Below are positions 43,964 to 53,540 of a stretch of 64,000 bases of DNA, piece after piece; the first letter of the stretch is position 1; each line of letters begins with the position of its first letter. A program made the translations under genes and the position numbers. The stretch is from Chryseobacterium aquaeductus (lineage in GTDB: Bacteria > Bacteroidota > Bacteroidia > Flavobacteriales > Weeksellaceae): assembly GCF_905175375.1 (NCBI RefSeq), contig NZ_CAJIMS010000001.1:682001-746000 (forward strand). The letters are read 5' to 3'. Below the pieces are notes generated by a model. It saw nothing but the letters and a program-made list of their open reading frames with translations. It was not told the DNA's origin and ran no database searches.

Positions 43964-45469
43964 TTATCCTCTCACGTTTCCTAAAATATCAGGGAAATAT
44001 TTATCTGAAAGATGCTCAAATTCATCACCTCGCATAAACATTGAGGCATCAACTTCCTCGTAAGAACTTCTTCCTGCAGCTGCAATCAATTCATTGCACG
44101 TGTGTAAAGTATTTTTATGAAAATGATATACTCTTTCTGCTTTATCTGTAACATCAAGACCTTTGATCAACATTTTATCCTGCGTTGCAACACCTGTCGG
44201 ACAATTGTTATTATTGCATCTCAAAGCCTGAATACAGCCTAAAGAAAACATAAATCCTCTCGCATTATTACACATATCTGCACCCATGGCGACCGCTCGT
44301 AAGATATCTAAACTTGTCAGAACTTTTCCGCTGGCAATCACTCTCAGTTTACTTCTTACATTGTAGTTTTTAAGAGTTTTATTTACAAAAATCAATGCCG
44401 GCTCCAATGGCATTCCTACTCCGTCAGAAAACTCAGGTGGTGCTGCACCAGTACCTCCTTCTGCTCCATCTACAGTAATAAAATCAGGATAAATTTTCAG
44501 CACATTCATCTGAACACATATATCTTCAAATTCTTTTGTATCACCTATACACAGCTTAAAACCAACTGGTTTTCCTCCCGAAAGCTCCCTTAAATGTTGT
44601 ACAAATTTCAATAAACCGGCTGCATCAGAAAAAGAAGAATGCGAGGGCGGTGAAACAATCGTTAAACCAGGTTGTACATGACGGATTTTTGCAATTTCAG
44701 GAGTATTTTTCACACCTGGTAAAACTCCACCATGACCGGGTTTTGCGCCTTGAGATAATTTAATCTCAATCATTTTTACGTTTGCAATTGTGGAATATTT
44801 TGTGAATAATTCAGGATTAAATTTTCCTTCATCATCTCTGCAACCGAAATATCCAGTTCCGATTTGCCAGCAAAGATCACCACCTTCCAAATGGTGAGGA
44901 GAAATTCCACCTTCTCCTGTATTATGATAGAAATTTCCTTTTTTTGCACCTCTGTTTAAAGAAATCTGAGCTCTGTCACTCAACGCTCCAAAACTCATTG
45001 CGGAAATATTAAATAAAGAAGCGTGATAAGGCTGCGAACACTGTTCACCGCCAACCCAGACTCTTGGCAATTCTTCTTTTGGAGATTTTGCGTATATTGA
45101 ATGCTTGATTCCTTCATACTTTCTGTGATTCACTTCCAATTGGGTTCCGAAAGGAACGGTATCACTCAGGTTTTTTGAACGTCTGTATACTGCAGAACGC
45201 TGATTTCGTGGAAAAGGTTTTCCGTCTGTCTCTCTTTCGATAAAATACTGCTGCATTTCCGGAGATATATCTTCGAAAAAATATCTGAAATATCCTAACA
45301 CAGGAAAATTTCTCAAAATTGCATGTTTTGTTTGGTACGTATTGTAAACTCCCAATATATAAATTGCCGTTAAAAGTATAGGAATCCAATAATGTGCTTT
45401 GATGAGCAACGCGACAATCCATGTTACAACGACTAATGCCAATCCCCAAGATAAAAACGTATCTCTCAT
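43964..45469 (-). CDS. Glutamate synthase-like FMN-binding protein (GltB central domain type)
   Basis: 501 residues; two N-terminal hydrophobic segments (about residues 8-45), then an FMN-binding TIM barrel like that of glutamate synthase. Features: HNTGEGGISPHHLEGGDLCWQIGTGYFGCR, IEIKLSQGAKPGHGGVLPG, TVDGAEGGTGAAPPEF, and the Cys cluster CNNNNCPTGVATQDKML that in GltB holds a 3Fe-4S site. There is no glutaminase domain, so it is a stand-alone 'FMN-binding glutamate synthase family' protein; reaction unknown. Confidence 0.88.
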   Translation of the reverse strand: MRDTFLSWGLALVVVTWIVALLIKAHYWIPILLTAIYILGVYNTYQTKHAILRNFPVLGYFRYFFEDISPEMQQYFIERETDGKPFPRNQRSAVYRRSKNLSDTVPFGTQLEVNHRKYEGIKHSIYAKSPKEELPRVWVGGEQCSQPYHASLFNISAMSFGALSDRAQISLNRGAKKGNFYHNTGEGGISPHHLEGGDLCWQIGTGYFGCRDDEGKFNPELFTKYSTIANVKMIEIKLSQGAKPGHGGVLPGVKNTPEIAKIRHVQPGLTIVSPPSHSSFSDAAGLLKFVQHLRELSGGKPVGFKLCIGDTKEFEDICVQMNVLKIYPDFITVDGAEGGTGAAPPEFSDGVGMPLEPALIFVNKTLKNYNVRSKLRVIASGKVLTSLDILRAVAMGADMCNNARGFMFSLGCIQALRCNNNNCPTGVATQDKMLIKGLDVTDKAERVYHFHKNTLHTCNELIAAAGRSSYEEVDASMFMRGDEFEHLSDKYFPDILGNVRG

Positions 45470-45528
45470 AAGAATGTAGATTTAAAAAAACGTTAAAGAA
45501 TAAATTTAATTGAAATAAAGCAAACAGA

Positions 45529-46875
45529 CTATGCTTTTGCTAAAAAACTTTCGTAAGACGATTGCACAGAAACTGTGCCATCTGACAGGATTTTTTCTAA
45601 ATTTAAAAACTCGATTTGATTTACAGATGCCTGATCAAAATCTTTTTGTACCCTCACATAATTCTCTGTGAAACCGTACATTTTTCCGTCTTTATTTTCG
45701 TGTTCCCAAAGAACGGGAAGTGTTTTTCCAAGCTGAGTCTGGTAGAAAGACATTTTCTTTTTCTCCGAAAGAATTCTCAGCATTTTGTTGCGTCTTTTTC
45801 TTTCAGGAATCGGAACGGCTCCAGCCATTTCTGCGGCTTCGGTGTTTTCTCTTTCAGAATAAGTAAAAACGTGCAGATAACTGATTGGAAGCTCATTCAG
45901 GAAATTATAGGTTTCCATGAATAATTCTTCCGTTTCTCCCGGAAATCCTACAATCACATCTACACCAATCGCTGCATGAGGCATCACCTTGCGGATTTTA
46001 TTGACTCTTTCGTTGTATAATTTCGTAAGATAACGACGTTTCATTTTTTTCAATAATTCATCGCTTCCCGATTGCAAAGGAATATGGAAATGCGAAACGA
46101 AACTTTTGCTTTTAGAGACCAATTCAATGCTTTCATCCTTCAAAAGGTTGGGCTCAATCGATGAAATACGGATTCTTTCGATGCCTTCCACCTGATCTAA
46201 CTCTTTAATTAAATCTAAAAAAGTATGCTCGTGTCGTTTGTTTCCAAATTCGCCTTTTCCGTAATCACCAATATTGACACCTGTGAGAACAATTTCTTTG
46301 ATGTCTCTTGCTGCAATTTCTTTAGCATTTTTCAGTACATTTTCGATGGTGTCTGATCGGGAAATCCCTCTAGCTAAAGGAATTGTACAATACGTACATT
46401 TATAATCGCAACCATCCTGAACTTTCAAGAAAGCTCTGGTACGGTCACCTACAGAATAACTTCCGATAAAAAAATCGGTTTCTTCAATTTCGCAAGAATG
46501 GACAATACCTTCACTTTCAGATTTTTCCAAATCATCCAGATAACTTAAAATATTAAATTTTTCTTTGGCTCCGAGCACCAAATCTACACCGGTAATTTGT
46601 GAAATTTCTTCAGGTTTTAACTGCGCATAACATCCAACGATCACCACCAAACCTTCAGGATTTGCTTTCATTGCACGCTTTACGTGAAGTTTACATTCAC
46701 GATCTGCATTTTCAGTTACCGAACAGGTATTGATTACATAAATATCTGCTTTATCATCAAAACTCACCTTATCGTAACCAGCATCTGTTAATTGACGGGC
46801 AATGGTAGATGTTTCCGCAAAATTTAATTTGCAGCCGAGGGTGTGAAATGCGGCAGTTCTGTGAAAGTGAGACAT
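45529..46875 (-). CDS. mtaB: tRNA (t6A37) methylthiotransferase MtaB
   Basis: 448-residue radical-SAM methylthiotransferase adding -SCH3 to t6A37 of tRNAs (ms2t6A). The N-terminal UPF0004 domain has the cysteines of the second iron-sulfur cluster (AAFHTLGCKLNFAE, INTCSVTENADREC, VGCYAQLKPEEI). The radical-SAM CxxxCxxC motif is DGCDYKCTYCTIPLARG. A C-terminal TRAM region follows about residue 380. It uses the base modified by TsaD (22996), so two steps of the same pathway lie in this window. Length and motifs are typical of MtaB. Confidence 0.94.
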   Translation of the reverse strand: MSHFHRTAAFHTLGCKLNFAETSTIARQLTDAGYDKVSFDDKADIYVINTCSVTENADRECKLHVKRAMKANPEGLVVIVGCYAQLKPEEISQITGVDLVLGAKEKFNILSYLDDLEKSESEGIVHSCEIEETDFFIGSYSVGDRTRAFLKVQDGCDYKCTYCTIPLARGISRSDTIENVLKNAKEIAARDIKEIVLTGVNIGDYGKGEFGNKRHEHTFLDLIKELDQVEGIERIRISSIEPNLLKDESIELVSKSKSFVSHFHIPLQSGSDELLKKMKRRYLTKLYNERVNKIRKVMPHAAIGVDVIVGFPGETEELFMETYNFLNELPISYLHVFTYSERENTEAAEMAGAVPIPERKRRNKMLRILSEKKKMSFYQTQLGKTLPVLWEHENKDGKMYGFTENYVRVQKDFDQASVNQIEFLNLEKILSDGTVSVQSSYESFLAKA

Positions 46876-46964
46876 TTATTATAACTAAATTAAGTGACTG
46901 CAAAGATAATAATTTAAAAATGATTTCTAAATTGATTGGGTCTATACTTTGAGATCGTTTCAAC

Positions 46965-47525
46965 TTATTGAAGATCTTTGATGCACTGCTCTCTGATGTT
47001 CCAAATTTCATCTAAGGTAAAAGGAATATTTTCTTCGGCTAACCATTTCTCTAGAAAATCTTTATGAAAAGATATTTTTTCTTCACAAATTTCATTGTAT
47101 TCTATTTCTTTCTCAATCAGTAATTTAGTTTTAAACTGGGCATAATCTGAATCAGGTTTCGTAAAATCAAAATATTCTTCATCAATTTTAAGATAATTAT
47201 GCGCTTCTGGAATGTAATTTAGATTAGATCTTTCCAGCGTATTTTCAATCTTTTCGGTGTATTCCGCATCCATTTTAAAGATTCCAAGGATGAGTTTTAC
47301 TTCGTAATAATTATTTTCCAGTGCCAATTTTCTCAACGTTGCGTGCTTCGTACTGCAAGTTCCACCCAAATCATCGAAAATACAGTGAATATTCTTTTTA
47401 TCTGAATTTCTTTTGTAAAGCAATTCTGAAATGAATTTGCAGGCAGAATGAAAATTTGTGATATTTCTGTTTAAAAATTCATTAGAAATAATGCCTTTGT
47501 CTTTATGTATAGAGAAATTTATCAT
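46965..47525 (-). CDS. Protein of unknown function with possible Cys-His dyad
   Basis: 186 residues, soluble, no signal. The N-terminal half has CIFDDLGGTCSTKHATLRK (Cys57, His61), which loosely recalls a transglutaminase-like or NlpC-like nucleophile setting, then KLILGIFKMDAEYTEKI and FTKPDSDYAQFKTKLLIEKE. The fold cannot be assigned and the resemblance may be accidental. Codon use is normal, so it is likely a real gene. A 53-base gap containing promoter-like sequence leads to the divergent 47633 gene. Confidence 0.65.
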   Translation of the reverse strand: MINFSIHKDKGIISNEFLNRNITNFHSACKFISELLYKRNSDKKNIHCIFDDLGGTCSTKHATLRKLALENNYYEVKLILGIFKMDAEYTEKIENTLERSNLNYIPEAHNYLKIDEEYFDFTKPDSDYAQFKTKLLIEKEIEYNEICEEKISFHKDFLEKWLAEENIPFTLDEIWNIREQCIKDLQ

Positions 47526-47632
47526 TTTCTTTAAATTTTTTAAATTAAATTAAAACAAATCTCATTGCATTTGTGATGTTAAATAAAAACCAATTTAGTA
47601 TTTTTCACGTATATAAACGTAAATTGCAGCCT

Positions 47633-47992
47633 ATGAATTGTAAGATCAGCCATTTTATGCAGGATTTGAACTCCTTAAATCTTCAAGAACTTGAAAAATG
47701 GTTTACTGATGAAACTGTAATCTGGATTCCGCCAGCAAAAGAAATTTCCGGGAAAACCCGTGTCTTGGCATTATTCAGAGCTATCTTCAGACGATATGAA
47801 AAAATCGAATGGAACGTTTCTGAAATTTTCAATTTGGGAGATGATAAATATTTTTACCTTACCGATTCTTTAGGAAATCTTCTCGGAAGAGATTCTTACA
47901 GAAATCAAATCTGTACGGTCATCCAGTTTTCAGAGTCTGGAAAAATCCTTTATTTATCAGATTATTTTAAAGATACTGAATCATTCAACTAA
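47633..47992 (+). CDS. SnoaL/NTF2-like fold protein
   Basis: About 119 residues from ATG 47633 (MNCKISHFMQDLN). An earlier GTG/ATG pair at 47573-47576 would add 19-20 residues but is less suited, as it extends through a -7-like TATTTTTC. Small alpha+beta pocket protein of the SnoaL/NTF2-like superfamily: WFTDETVIWIPPAKEISGKTRVLALFRAIFRR and CTVIQFSESGKILYLSDYF are typical. Such proteins include isomerases and orphan ligand binders; the ligand is not known. Ends at a terminator hairpin. Confidence 0.75.
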   Translation: MNCKISHFMQDLNSLNLQELEKWFTDETVIWIPPAKEISGKTRVLALFRAIFRRYEKIEWNVSEIFNLGDDKYFYLTDSLGNLLGRDSYRNQICTVIQFSESGKILYLSDYFKDTESFN

Positions 47993-47994
47993 AA

Positions 47995-48020
47995 AAAACC
48001 ATCTTTTTCAAGATGGTTTT
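47995..48020. terminator. Terminator hairpin between convergent genes
   Basis: AAAACCATCTT / AAGATGGTTTT, 11 bp, loop TTTC, with A-run before and T-run after. Serves 47633 and the minus-strand T9SS gene. Confidence 0.9.
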
Positions 48021-48036
48021 ATATTGTTCGTGATTG

Positions 48037-50139
48037 TTATTCTCTATTTTTAACCAATACCCAACCTGTATATTTGAATAAGGTGTTCTTTTTGTTATTT
48101 TCATTCCAAGTTACAGAATACCAATAATTTCCGGTTGGCACTTTTTTCCCGCCTGCGGTTCCGTCCCATTTAAAATTATTAAATTTATCTGCCTGGAAAA
48201 TCTTATTTCCATACCTGTCAAAGATGTTAAATACTAAATTTTGTTTGTGCCCCAATGCAGAGTAATCTATAATATCATTGATGCCGTCTCCATTCGGTGT
48301 AATTACATTTACCAAATTAGGGACAACAATAGCAACACTTACAGGTTCGCAATCGTAAGAATCTTTTACGTAAACCACATGATCACCTCTGGTAATATTA
48401 TTAAAAACATTAGCATTTTGCCAATTGACATTATCCATAGAGTATTGATAAGGTGCTTTACCACCGTTAGCATTCACAGTAACCGTAGTATTGGATATTT
48501 CTACACTTGAAATCATGGGCTGCTCAGATGCATAAACAGTCACTGTCTGGTAAGAAATACATTCACCGGTCTTTAATTTTACCCAATATGTTCCTACACC
48601 AACATCTGTAATTGCCTGTATAGTCGCACCTGTACTCCATTCATAACCGACAAATCCTGCGCCTGCATCCAATGTTGTTCTATCTTCCATACAGATGGTT
48701 TTATCTTTTAAGACAGTAGAATATACTGGCGGAATAACTTGCAAAGTGATTTTGGCAATACCATAACAAGAATTTTCGTCTGTTACTTTTATATAGACAA
48801 CTCCATTTGGAGAAATGTAATTAGAAGCCATCATCGCCGGGATTTCATTTGTTCCACTAATAGCATCTTGTAGAGATTTATAATATTTTTTGGTTACTCC
48901 TGTTTGAGATGTTATGTTCGCAGTTGTAAGATTAAAAGATGCAGTGACCAAATTTTCCTGCAATGCACAAAAACGTAAAACAGCATCATTCACGATGACT
49001 TCAGGATAAAAATTCAATGTTATAGCTGCGGTATCAGAACAACCTTCGGCTGTTTTCACAAAAGCGTATATAACTCCACCTGCAGATACATATTGGGTAA
49101 GATTTGTAATTTCATTGGTTCCTGCAACTAGATTAGCCATTGTGGGAAAATATTTAATAATCACATTTGGTCCTGTGAAAACACCGGCAGTAGTCAAATT
49201 GAAAATTCCCGTTCCTATTTTATTATTGTTACAAGCCAGCAAAGTCTTATCCAAAGCTGTAATATTTCCTTGTTTGAATTTAAAAGGACTGATTTGTCGG
49301 CAAAAATTCAGAGGATTATTGGGGTTTGCAGGATCCTGGTAACGAATACTGTAATAATAAACCGTAGCTGTATTTACAGTGATGGGAGCCGTAATCGGGC
49401 TTGTTCCTGCCAAAGCGTCATTTTGAGTAGTATGATAAGAAATTACGAAATTCGGATTGCCATTAAGAATTACCACAGACAAAGTAGAAAAATCAAAAAC
49501 TGCCGGACTTACACATATCAATATTTCCCTAGGATCTGCAGGATTCGCAGCAGGTAATCCTGGTGGCAAAAAAGGATTGGGTTGCAAAGCAGGATCTGTA
49601 AAAGGAGATGCTAAAGTTGCTGTTCCTCCCCAAGTTAGAGAAAAAGGAGCAGTAGTGCTGGCACCGGCACCCACCCAATTATCAATATATAAATAGTATG
49701 TTTGACCAGCCACAACATCCAGATATTGACAGTATGGCGTAGTAGAACCTCCTGCAGCACTCGTTATTGTACTCGTCATGTTAAGACCAGTTGCCGCTCC
49801 CACGCCGATTACTGTTGCAGCATTACATCTTATTGGTGCTCCCAGACTTCCGCAAGCTACATTCGGACCATAAACTGCCCAATCATAATCTGCATCCGGA
49901 TCATTTGGAACCAAATTGAAAGCAAGCGTCCCGCTGGTAGCAATCGTTAACTTATACCAAATTGAATTATGCTCGCCCGTGGTAAGACAACCTCCTAAAG
50001 ACTCATTTACAGCACCGATTCCTGTAGGACTGTAGGTAATATTTGAATTTCCACATACTGATAATGCTGTAGAACAATCTGCCTGAGAATACAACATTTG
50101 TGAAAGAACGAAAAGAACAAGAAGTAGAGTTTTTTTCAT
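48037..50139 (-). CDS. Secreted protein with T9SS type B (CHU_C) sorting domain
   Basis: 700 residues. Cleavable signal peptide (MKKTLLLVLFVLSQMLYSQ), then a domain with paired cysteines that resembles the N-terminal PPC-type domain of gliding-associated proteins (ADCSTALSVCGNSNITYSP, GEHNSIWYKLTI). A series of beta-rich repeats with YYSIRYQDP, KYFPTMANLVAGTNEI and KYYKSLQDAISGTNEIP follows, then a type B sorting domain (about 612-700) with VVPNLVNVITPNGDGINDI and FDRYGNKIFQA. Type B substrates rely on SprF/PorP-type partners; none is in this window. Function (adhesion or cell-surface filament) is inference. Confidence 0.92.
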   Translation of the reverse strand: MKKTLLLVLFVLSQMLYSQADCSTALSVCGNSNITYSPTGIGAVNESLGGCLTTGEHNSIWYKLTIATSGTLAFNLVPNDPDADYDWAVYGPNVACGSLGAPIRCNAATVIGVGAATGLNMTSTITSAAGGSTTPYCQYLDVVAGQTYYLYIDNWVGAGASTTAPFSLTWGGTATLASPFTDPALQPNPFLPPGLPAANPADPREILICVSPAVFDFSTLSVVILNGNPNFVISYHTTQNDALAGTSPITAPITVNTATVYYYSIRYQDPANPNNPLNFCRQISPFKFKQGNITALDKTLLACNNNKIGTGIFNLTTAGVFTGPNVIIKYFPTMANLVAGTNEITNLTQYVSAGGVIYAFVKTAEGCSDTAAITLNFYPEVIVNDAVLRFCALQENLVTASFNLTTANITSQTGVTKKYYKSLQDAISGTNEIPAMMASNYISPNGVVYIKVTDENSCYGIAKITLQVIPPVYSTVLKDKTICMEDRTTLDAGAGFVGYEWSTGATIQAITDVGVGTYWVKLKTGECISYQTVTVYASEQPMISSVEISNTTVTVNANGGKAPYQYSMDNVNWQNANVFNNITRGDHVVYVKDSYDCEPVSVAIVVPNLVNVITPNGDGINDIIDYSALGHKQNLVFNIFDRYGNKIFQADKFNNFKWDGTAGGKKVPTGNYWYSVTWNENNKKNTLFKYTGWVLVKNRE

Positions 50140-50274
50140 ATCGTTTTGGTTATTAGTGTTTAAAGTTTATCAAATGTAGTGAAATTTAATTATAATCACC
50201 AAATAATGATAAAACCAAAATAATTATCAACAAAATAGCCAATTTAATCCACTTTCAATACCATATTCAACAAC

Positions 50275-51072
50275 TCATTTAATACTCGTTATATTACCAC
50301 AAAGATTTTCAAGATGAAAAATTTTATGAAAAGGACTTTTCACTTCACTCAAATGTTCTTTATCCTGAATAAAAGTATATCTCGAAGCCAAAGAATTCAT
50401 ATCAGAAACAATGACCAGCCAACATTCGTCAACGGATCTGTCGTAATATGGGAATTTCTCATTTTTCTTTTCTATTAATTCTAAAATTTTCTCAGAACAC
50501 AACTCATCAAAAAGATTCATATTGTACTCGTGAGTGATAAATACGTTTCTTCGGTGAGAAGATTTCCGAATACTTTTTACACATCCAACTGCTTTATTCT
50601 TTTTGATACTGTTATAAATATTGATTATAATTTCTTGTTGCTGTTCAAGATTATCAAATTTTATATGGTTCTGAAAAGACAAAAAATAAACACCACGATA
50701 TTTCGTAGTGTCTTCATGTTCCAATAATATTTCTGCCTGACGGAATATTTTATTCAAACTGCTCTCAACCTTCTTCATTTCAAGATGATTGATCACTTCG
50801 GTCAATTCAATTCCTATTTTCTTATTATTAAATTTTGCAATAAAATCAGGGCTTTCGCAGGTAAGATTTTCAAAAGTAATTTCGGGGAAATGGTGCATAA
50901 AAGAATTGAGCAGCAAAATCTCTGCTTTTTTCTTATATTTTTCTCTGTCATGAAGAGGAGAAGCATCTATCGTGCGATGATATTTCTCCATCGGCTTCTT
51001 TTTCAGATGACGGTTCAGATAATATAAGCTCAGATTCTTGATTAAATCTTCATCAGAAAATACTTTTTTCAT
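50275..51072 (-). CDS. Unknown protein with possible PD-(D/E)XK nuclease-like motif
   Basis: 265 residues, soluble. The stretch ESPDFIAKFNNKKIGIELTE places Pro75-Asp76 and Glu89-x-Thr91 with the spacing and hydrophobic strand of a PD-(D/E)XK fold variant (PD...E-x-T). The rest is helix-rich, with a Lys-rich N-terminus and DRSVDECWLVIVSDMNSL near the end, as often seen in restriction-like orphan proteins. No DNA-modification partner is nearby, so a defence role is only speculation. Flanked by non-coding DNA of normal composition. Confidence 0.55.
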   Translation of the reverse strand: MKKVFSDEDLIKNLSLYYLNRHLKKKPMEKYHRTIDASPLHDREKYKKKAEILLLNSFMHHFPEITFENLTCESPDFIAKFNNKKIGIELTEVINHLEMKKVESSLNKIFRQAEILLEHEDTTKYRGVYFLSFQNHIKFDNLEQQQEIIINIYNSIKKNKAVGCVKSIRKSSHRRNVFITHEYNMNLFDELCSEKILELIEKKNEKFPYYDRSVDECWLVIVSDMNSLASRYTFIQDKEHLSEVKSPFHKIFHLENLCGNITSIK

Positions 51073-51190
51073 TTTTGGAAGTTTTTGATTATCAAAAATT
51101 TACACTTAAAGGTAACTAAAAAAACTATTCAACAGACACATTTAAAAATATTTATTATATAATTAATGTAAAGTTTATTTTCTTAATTAA

Positions 51191-51198
51191 TACCTTTG
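51191..51198 (+). promoter_or_regulatory. -7 element of the phosphorylase-like gene
   Basis: TACCTTTG is a perfect TAnnTTTG, 28 bases before the ATG at 51227. No clear -33 TTTG is seen at the right distance, but the region is T-rich. Confidence 0.55.
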
Positions 51199-51226
51199 AA
51201 ACCTTAAACACAAAACTGAACTTTTT

Positions 51227-52891
51227 ATGGATTTTAAAAATTTTAAAATACCTTACGGCATCAACGAAAAATACTCTAAAAAAGTAGCCTACTTTTCAAT
51301 GGAATTTGCCTTAGAGCAAGTATTAAAAATATATTCCGGCGGTCTGGGATTTTTGGCAGGTTCGCACATGAGAAGTGCTTACAATATGAAACAGGATCTG
51401 GTGGGGATCGGTATTCTCTGGAAATTCGGATATTACGATCAGGCAAGAAATCATGACCAGACTTTGCAGCCTACTTGGACCAAGAAAATGTACAGCTTTC
51501 TGGAAGATACTGGCATCAAATTTCAAATTGAAATACACAGTGCACCGGTTTGGGTAAAAGTTTGGTATCTGGATCCTGAGATTTTCAATACTGCACCGAT
51601 GTTTTTTCTTTCGACAGATGTTCCGGAAAACGACCATATCTCAAAAACAATCAGTCACAAACTCTACGATTCTAACGAATCTACAAAATTGGCTCAATAT
51701 ATTTTATTGGGAAAAGGCGGAGCAAAATTGATGGACGAGCTGAATCTTGAAAGAGAAGTTTACCACTTGAACGAAGCTCACGGACTTCCTGCTGCCTTTT
51801 ACTTATTAAAAAAATATGGCGGAAATCTTCAGAAAGTAAAAGAAAAATTAGTTTTTACAACTCACACTCCCGAAGAGGCCGGAAACGAGAAGCATAATTT
51901 GAAATTATGTTACGATATGTCTTACTTTTCCGGAATGAGCCTGGAAGAAGTAAAAAAACTAGAAGGTTCTGACGGCGAGCTTTTCAATCACTCTCTGTGC
52001 GCTTTGAAAATGGCAAGAATTGCCAACGGAGTTTCTCAACTTCATGGCGTGGTTTCAAGAGCAATGTGGAGTAAATATCCCGGAATTTGTGAAATTAAAT
52101 CGATTACGAATGCACAGGATTTCAAATATTGGGGCGACAAAGAACTTTACAATGCTAAGGATGAAAACAACGACACCATTTTTGATTACCGCAAAAAACT
52201 ATTAAAGAAAAGATTGTTTAAAATAGTTGCCGATCAAACCGGAAATTTGTTTGATCCCAATACTTTTACCATAGTTTGGGCAAGAAGATTTGCAGGGTAC
52301 AAACGTGCTGATCTTTTGCTTCATGATAAAGACCGTTTTTATAAACTTTTGAATAATTCAAAATATCCGGTACAGATTATTTGGGCAGGAAAACCTTATC
52401 CGATGGATTATTCTTCAATCTCAACCTTTAATACATTGGTGGAAGAAAGTAATAATTACAAAAACATGGCAGTTTTGACGGGTTACGAACTTTCTTTGAG
52501 CAAATCTTTAAAACAAGGATCAGATTTATGGCTAAATAACCCAAGGGTTCCAAGAGAAGCATCGGGAACATCGGGAATGTCTGCAGCAATGAACGGCTCT
52601 GTAAATCTTTCTACCGATGATGGCTGGATTCCTGAATTTGCAAAGCATGGAGAAAATTCTTTTGTAGTTCCGAAATGCGATTACGAAAATATGAGTATTT
52701 ACGAGCAGGATAATTATGATTTAAACAAATTATATGAAATTCTTGAGAATGAGATTCTTCCAACCTATTATGATGATCCCAATAAGTGGAGAAAGATTCA
52801 ACAAAACGCTATGAATGATGTAAAAGACCAATTCAACAGCGATAGAATGGCTGATGAATATTATCAGATACTCTACAATCAAAACAAATAA
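51227..52891 (+). CDS. Alpha-glucan phosphorylase family protein lacking the PLP lysine
   Basis: 554 residues, GT35-related and much shorter than glycogen phosphorylase (about 800-850). Features: VAYFSMEFALEQVLKIYSGGLG, GGGAKLMDELN-type region (GKGGAKLMDELNLEREVYHLNEAH), TTHTPEEAGNEKHNLK, and VWARRFAGYKRADLLL. At the cofactor site the motif reads REASGTSGMSAAMNG, with Ser452 where phosphorylases carry the Schiff-base lysine of pyridoxal phosphate. Either the enzyme is inactive or its chemistry differs. Stands alone and ends on a strong terminator. Family call is firm; activity is not. Confidence 0.75.
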   Translation: MDFKNFKIPYGINEKYSKKVAYFSMEFALEQVLKIYSGGLGFLAGSHMRSAYNMKQDLVGIGILWKFGYYDQARNHDQTLQPTWTKKMYSFLEDTGIKFQIEIHSAPVWVKVWYLDPEIFNTAPMFFLSTDVPENDHISKTISHKLYDSNESTKLAQYILLGKGGAKLMDELNLEREVYHLNEAHGLPAAFYLLKKYGGNLQKVKEKLVFTTHTPEEAGNEKHNLKLCYDMSYFSGMSLEEVKKLEGSDGELFNHSLCALKMARIANGVSQLHGVVSRAMWSKYPGICEIKSITNAQDFKYWGDKELYNAKDENNDTIFDYRKKLLKKRLFKIVADQTGNLFDPNTFTIVWARRFAGYKRADLLLHDKDRFYKLLNNSKYPVQIIWAGKPYPMDYSSISTFNTLVEESNNYKNMAVLTGYELSLSKSLKQGSDLWLNNPRVPREASGTSGMSAAMNGSVNLSTDDGWIPEFAKHGENSFVVPKCDYENMSIYEQDNYDLNKLYEILENEILPTYYDDPNKWRKIQQNAMNDVKDQFNSDRMADEYYQILYNQNK

Positions 52892-52928
52892 AAAAAACGT
52901 CTGCAAAATGATTTTGCGGACGTTTTTT
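52892..52928. terminator. Terminator directly after the phosphorylase-like gene
   Basis: Stem of about 17 bp (AAACGTCTGCAAAA with TTTTGCGGACGTTT, one G-T pair), loop TGA, flanking A and T runs. Begins at the base after the stop codon and also serves the convergent gene at 52949. Confidence 0.92.
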
Positions 52929-52948
52929 ATAATAAATGTTTTCTTCAG

Positions 52949-53422
52949 TTAAGATTTAGCTACCGAAACTCCAATTTCGTAAACATTGGCATGTTTAAGA
53001 TATTTTGATCGTTCTCTGGAAGTTACAGATTCAAATTGATCATTTTTGATCACTATGATCGGGTCTTCGGCATTTTCTATCTCAAAATTTGCAAGATATC
53101 TTTCATCGGGAGGTGATTGCTGCTGTTTTGCTTTTATTTTTTGCAACTCGTCAGCGTATTTTCTGAAACCTTCGTCGGATGAGTGAATAAATTTATATTC
53201 GGAGCCGGCTTCTACATGATAATGCATTTTTTTTTCTACCAAACCTGCTTCTGTCGACAACTGAGGATTATCATTTCCGTCCTTGAATGCTACTTCCACC
53301 ACTTCACCGTTGTGTTCCTGTGCATATCTTACAGCATCGTCAAAAGTTGAGAAACCTGTAAAAAACGTTTGGTCCTCAAGCTCATATTTATTCAGTTTTT
53401 GATCATGTGCGTTCGTTTCCAT
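52949..53422 (-). CDS. Small soluble protein, unknown function
   Basis: 157 residues without signal or membrane segment. Acidic and Gln/Lys/Glu-rich: an N-terminal part with TGFSTFDDAVRYAQEHNGEVVEV, HYHVEAGSEYKFIHSSDEGFRKYADEL in the middle, and ERYLANFEIENAEDPIIVIKN towards the end. I do not recognise a family. Divergent from the DPP-IV gene; the 118-base gap holds the promoter area. Confidence 0.65.
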   Translation of the reverse strand: METNAHDQKLNKYELEDQTFFTGFSTFDDAVRYAQEHNGEVVEVAFKDGNDNPQLSTEAGLVEKKMHYHVEAGSEYKFIHSSDEGFRKYADELQKIKAKQQQSPPDERYLANFEIENAEDPIIVIKNDQFESVTSRERSKYLKHANVYEIGVSVAKS

Positions 53423-53540
53423 AATTATTTTATTTTAATGTAAAAGAATACATTCAATTTTTCTGCCAAATCACATTAGTCAAATGCTTTTTATAGTAAT
53501 TTGATAAAATTGTTATCTTTGGATTCCATTATTTTTAAAA

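Noticed and set aside
50530..50727. Plus-strand frame opposite the possible nuclease gene
   Set aside because: Shorter, poor composition, and inside a longer coding-like minus-strand frame.
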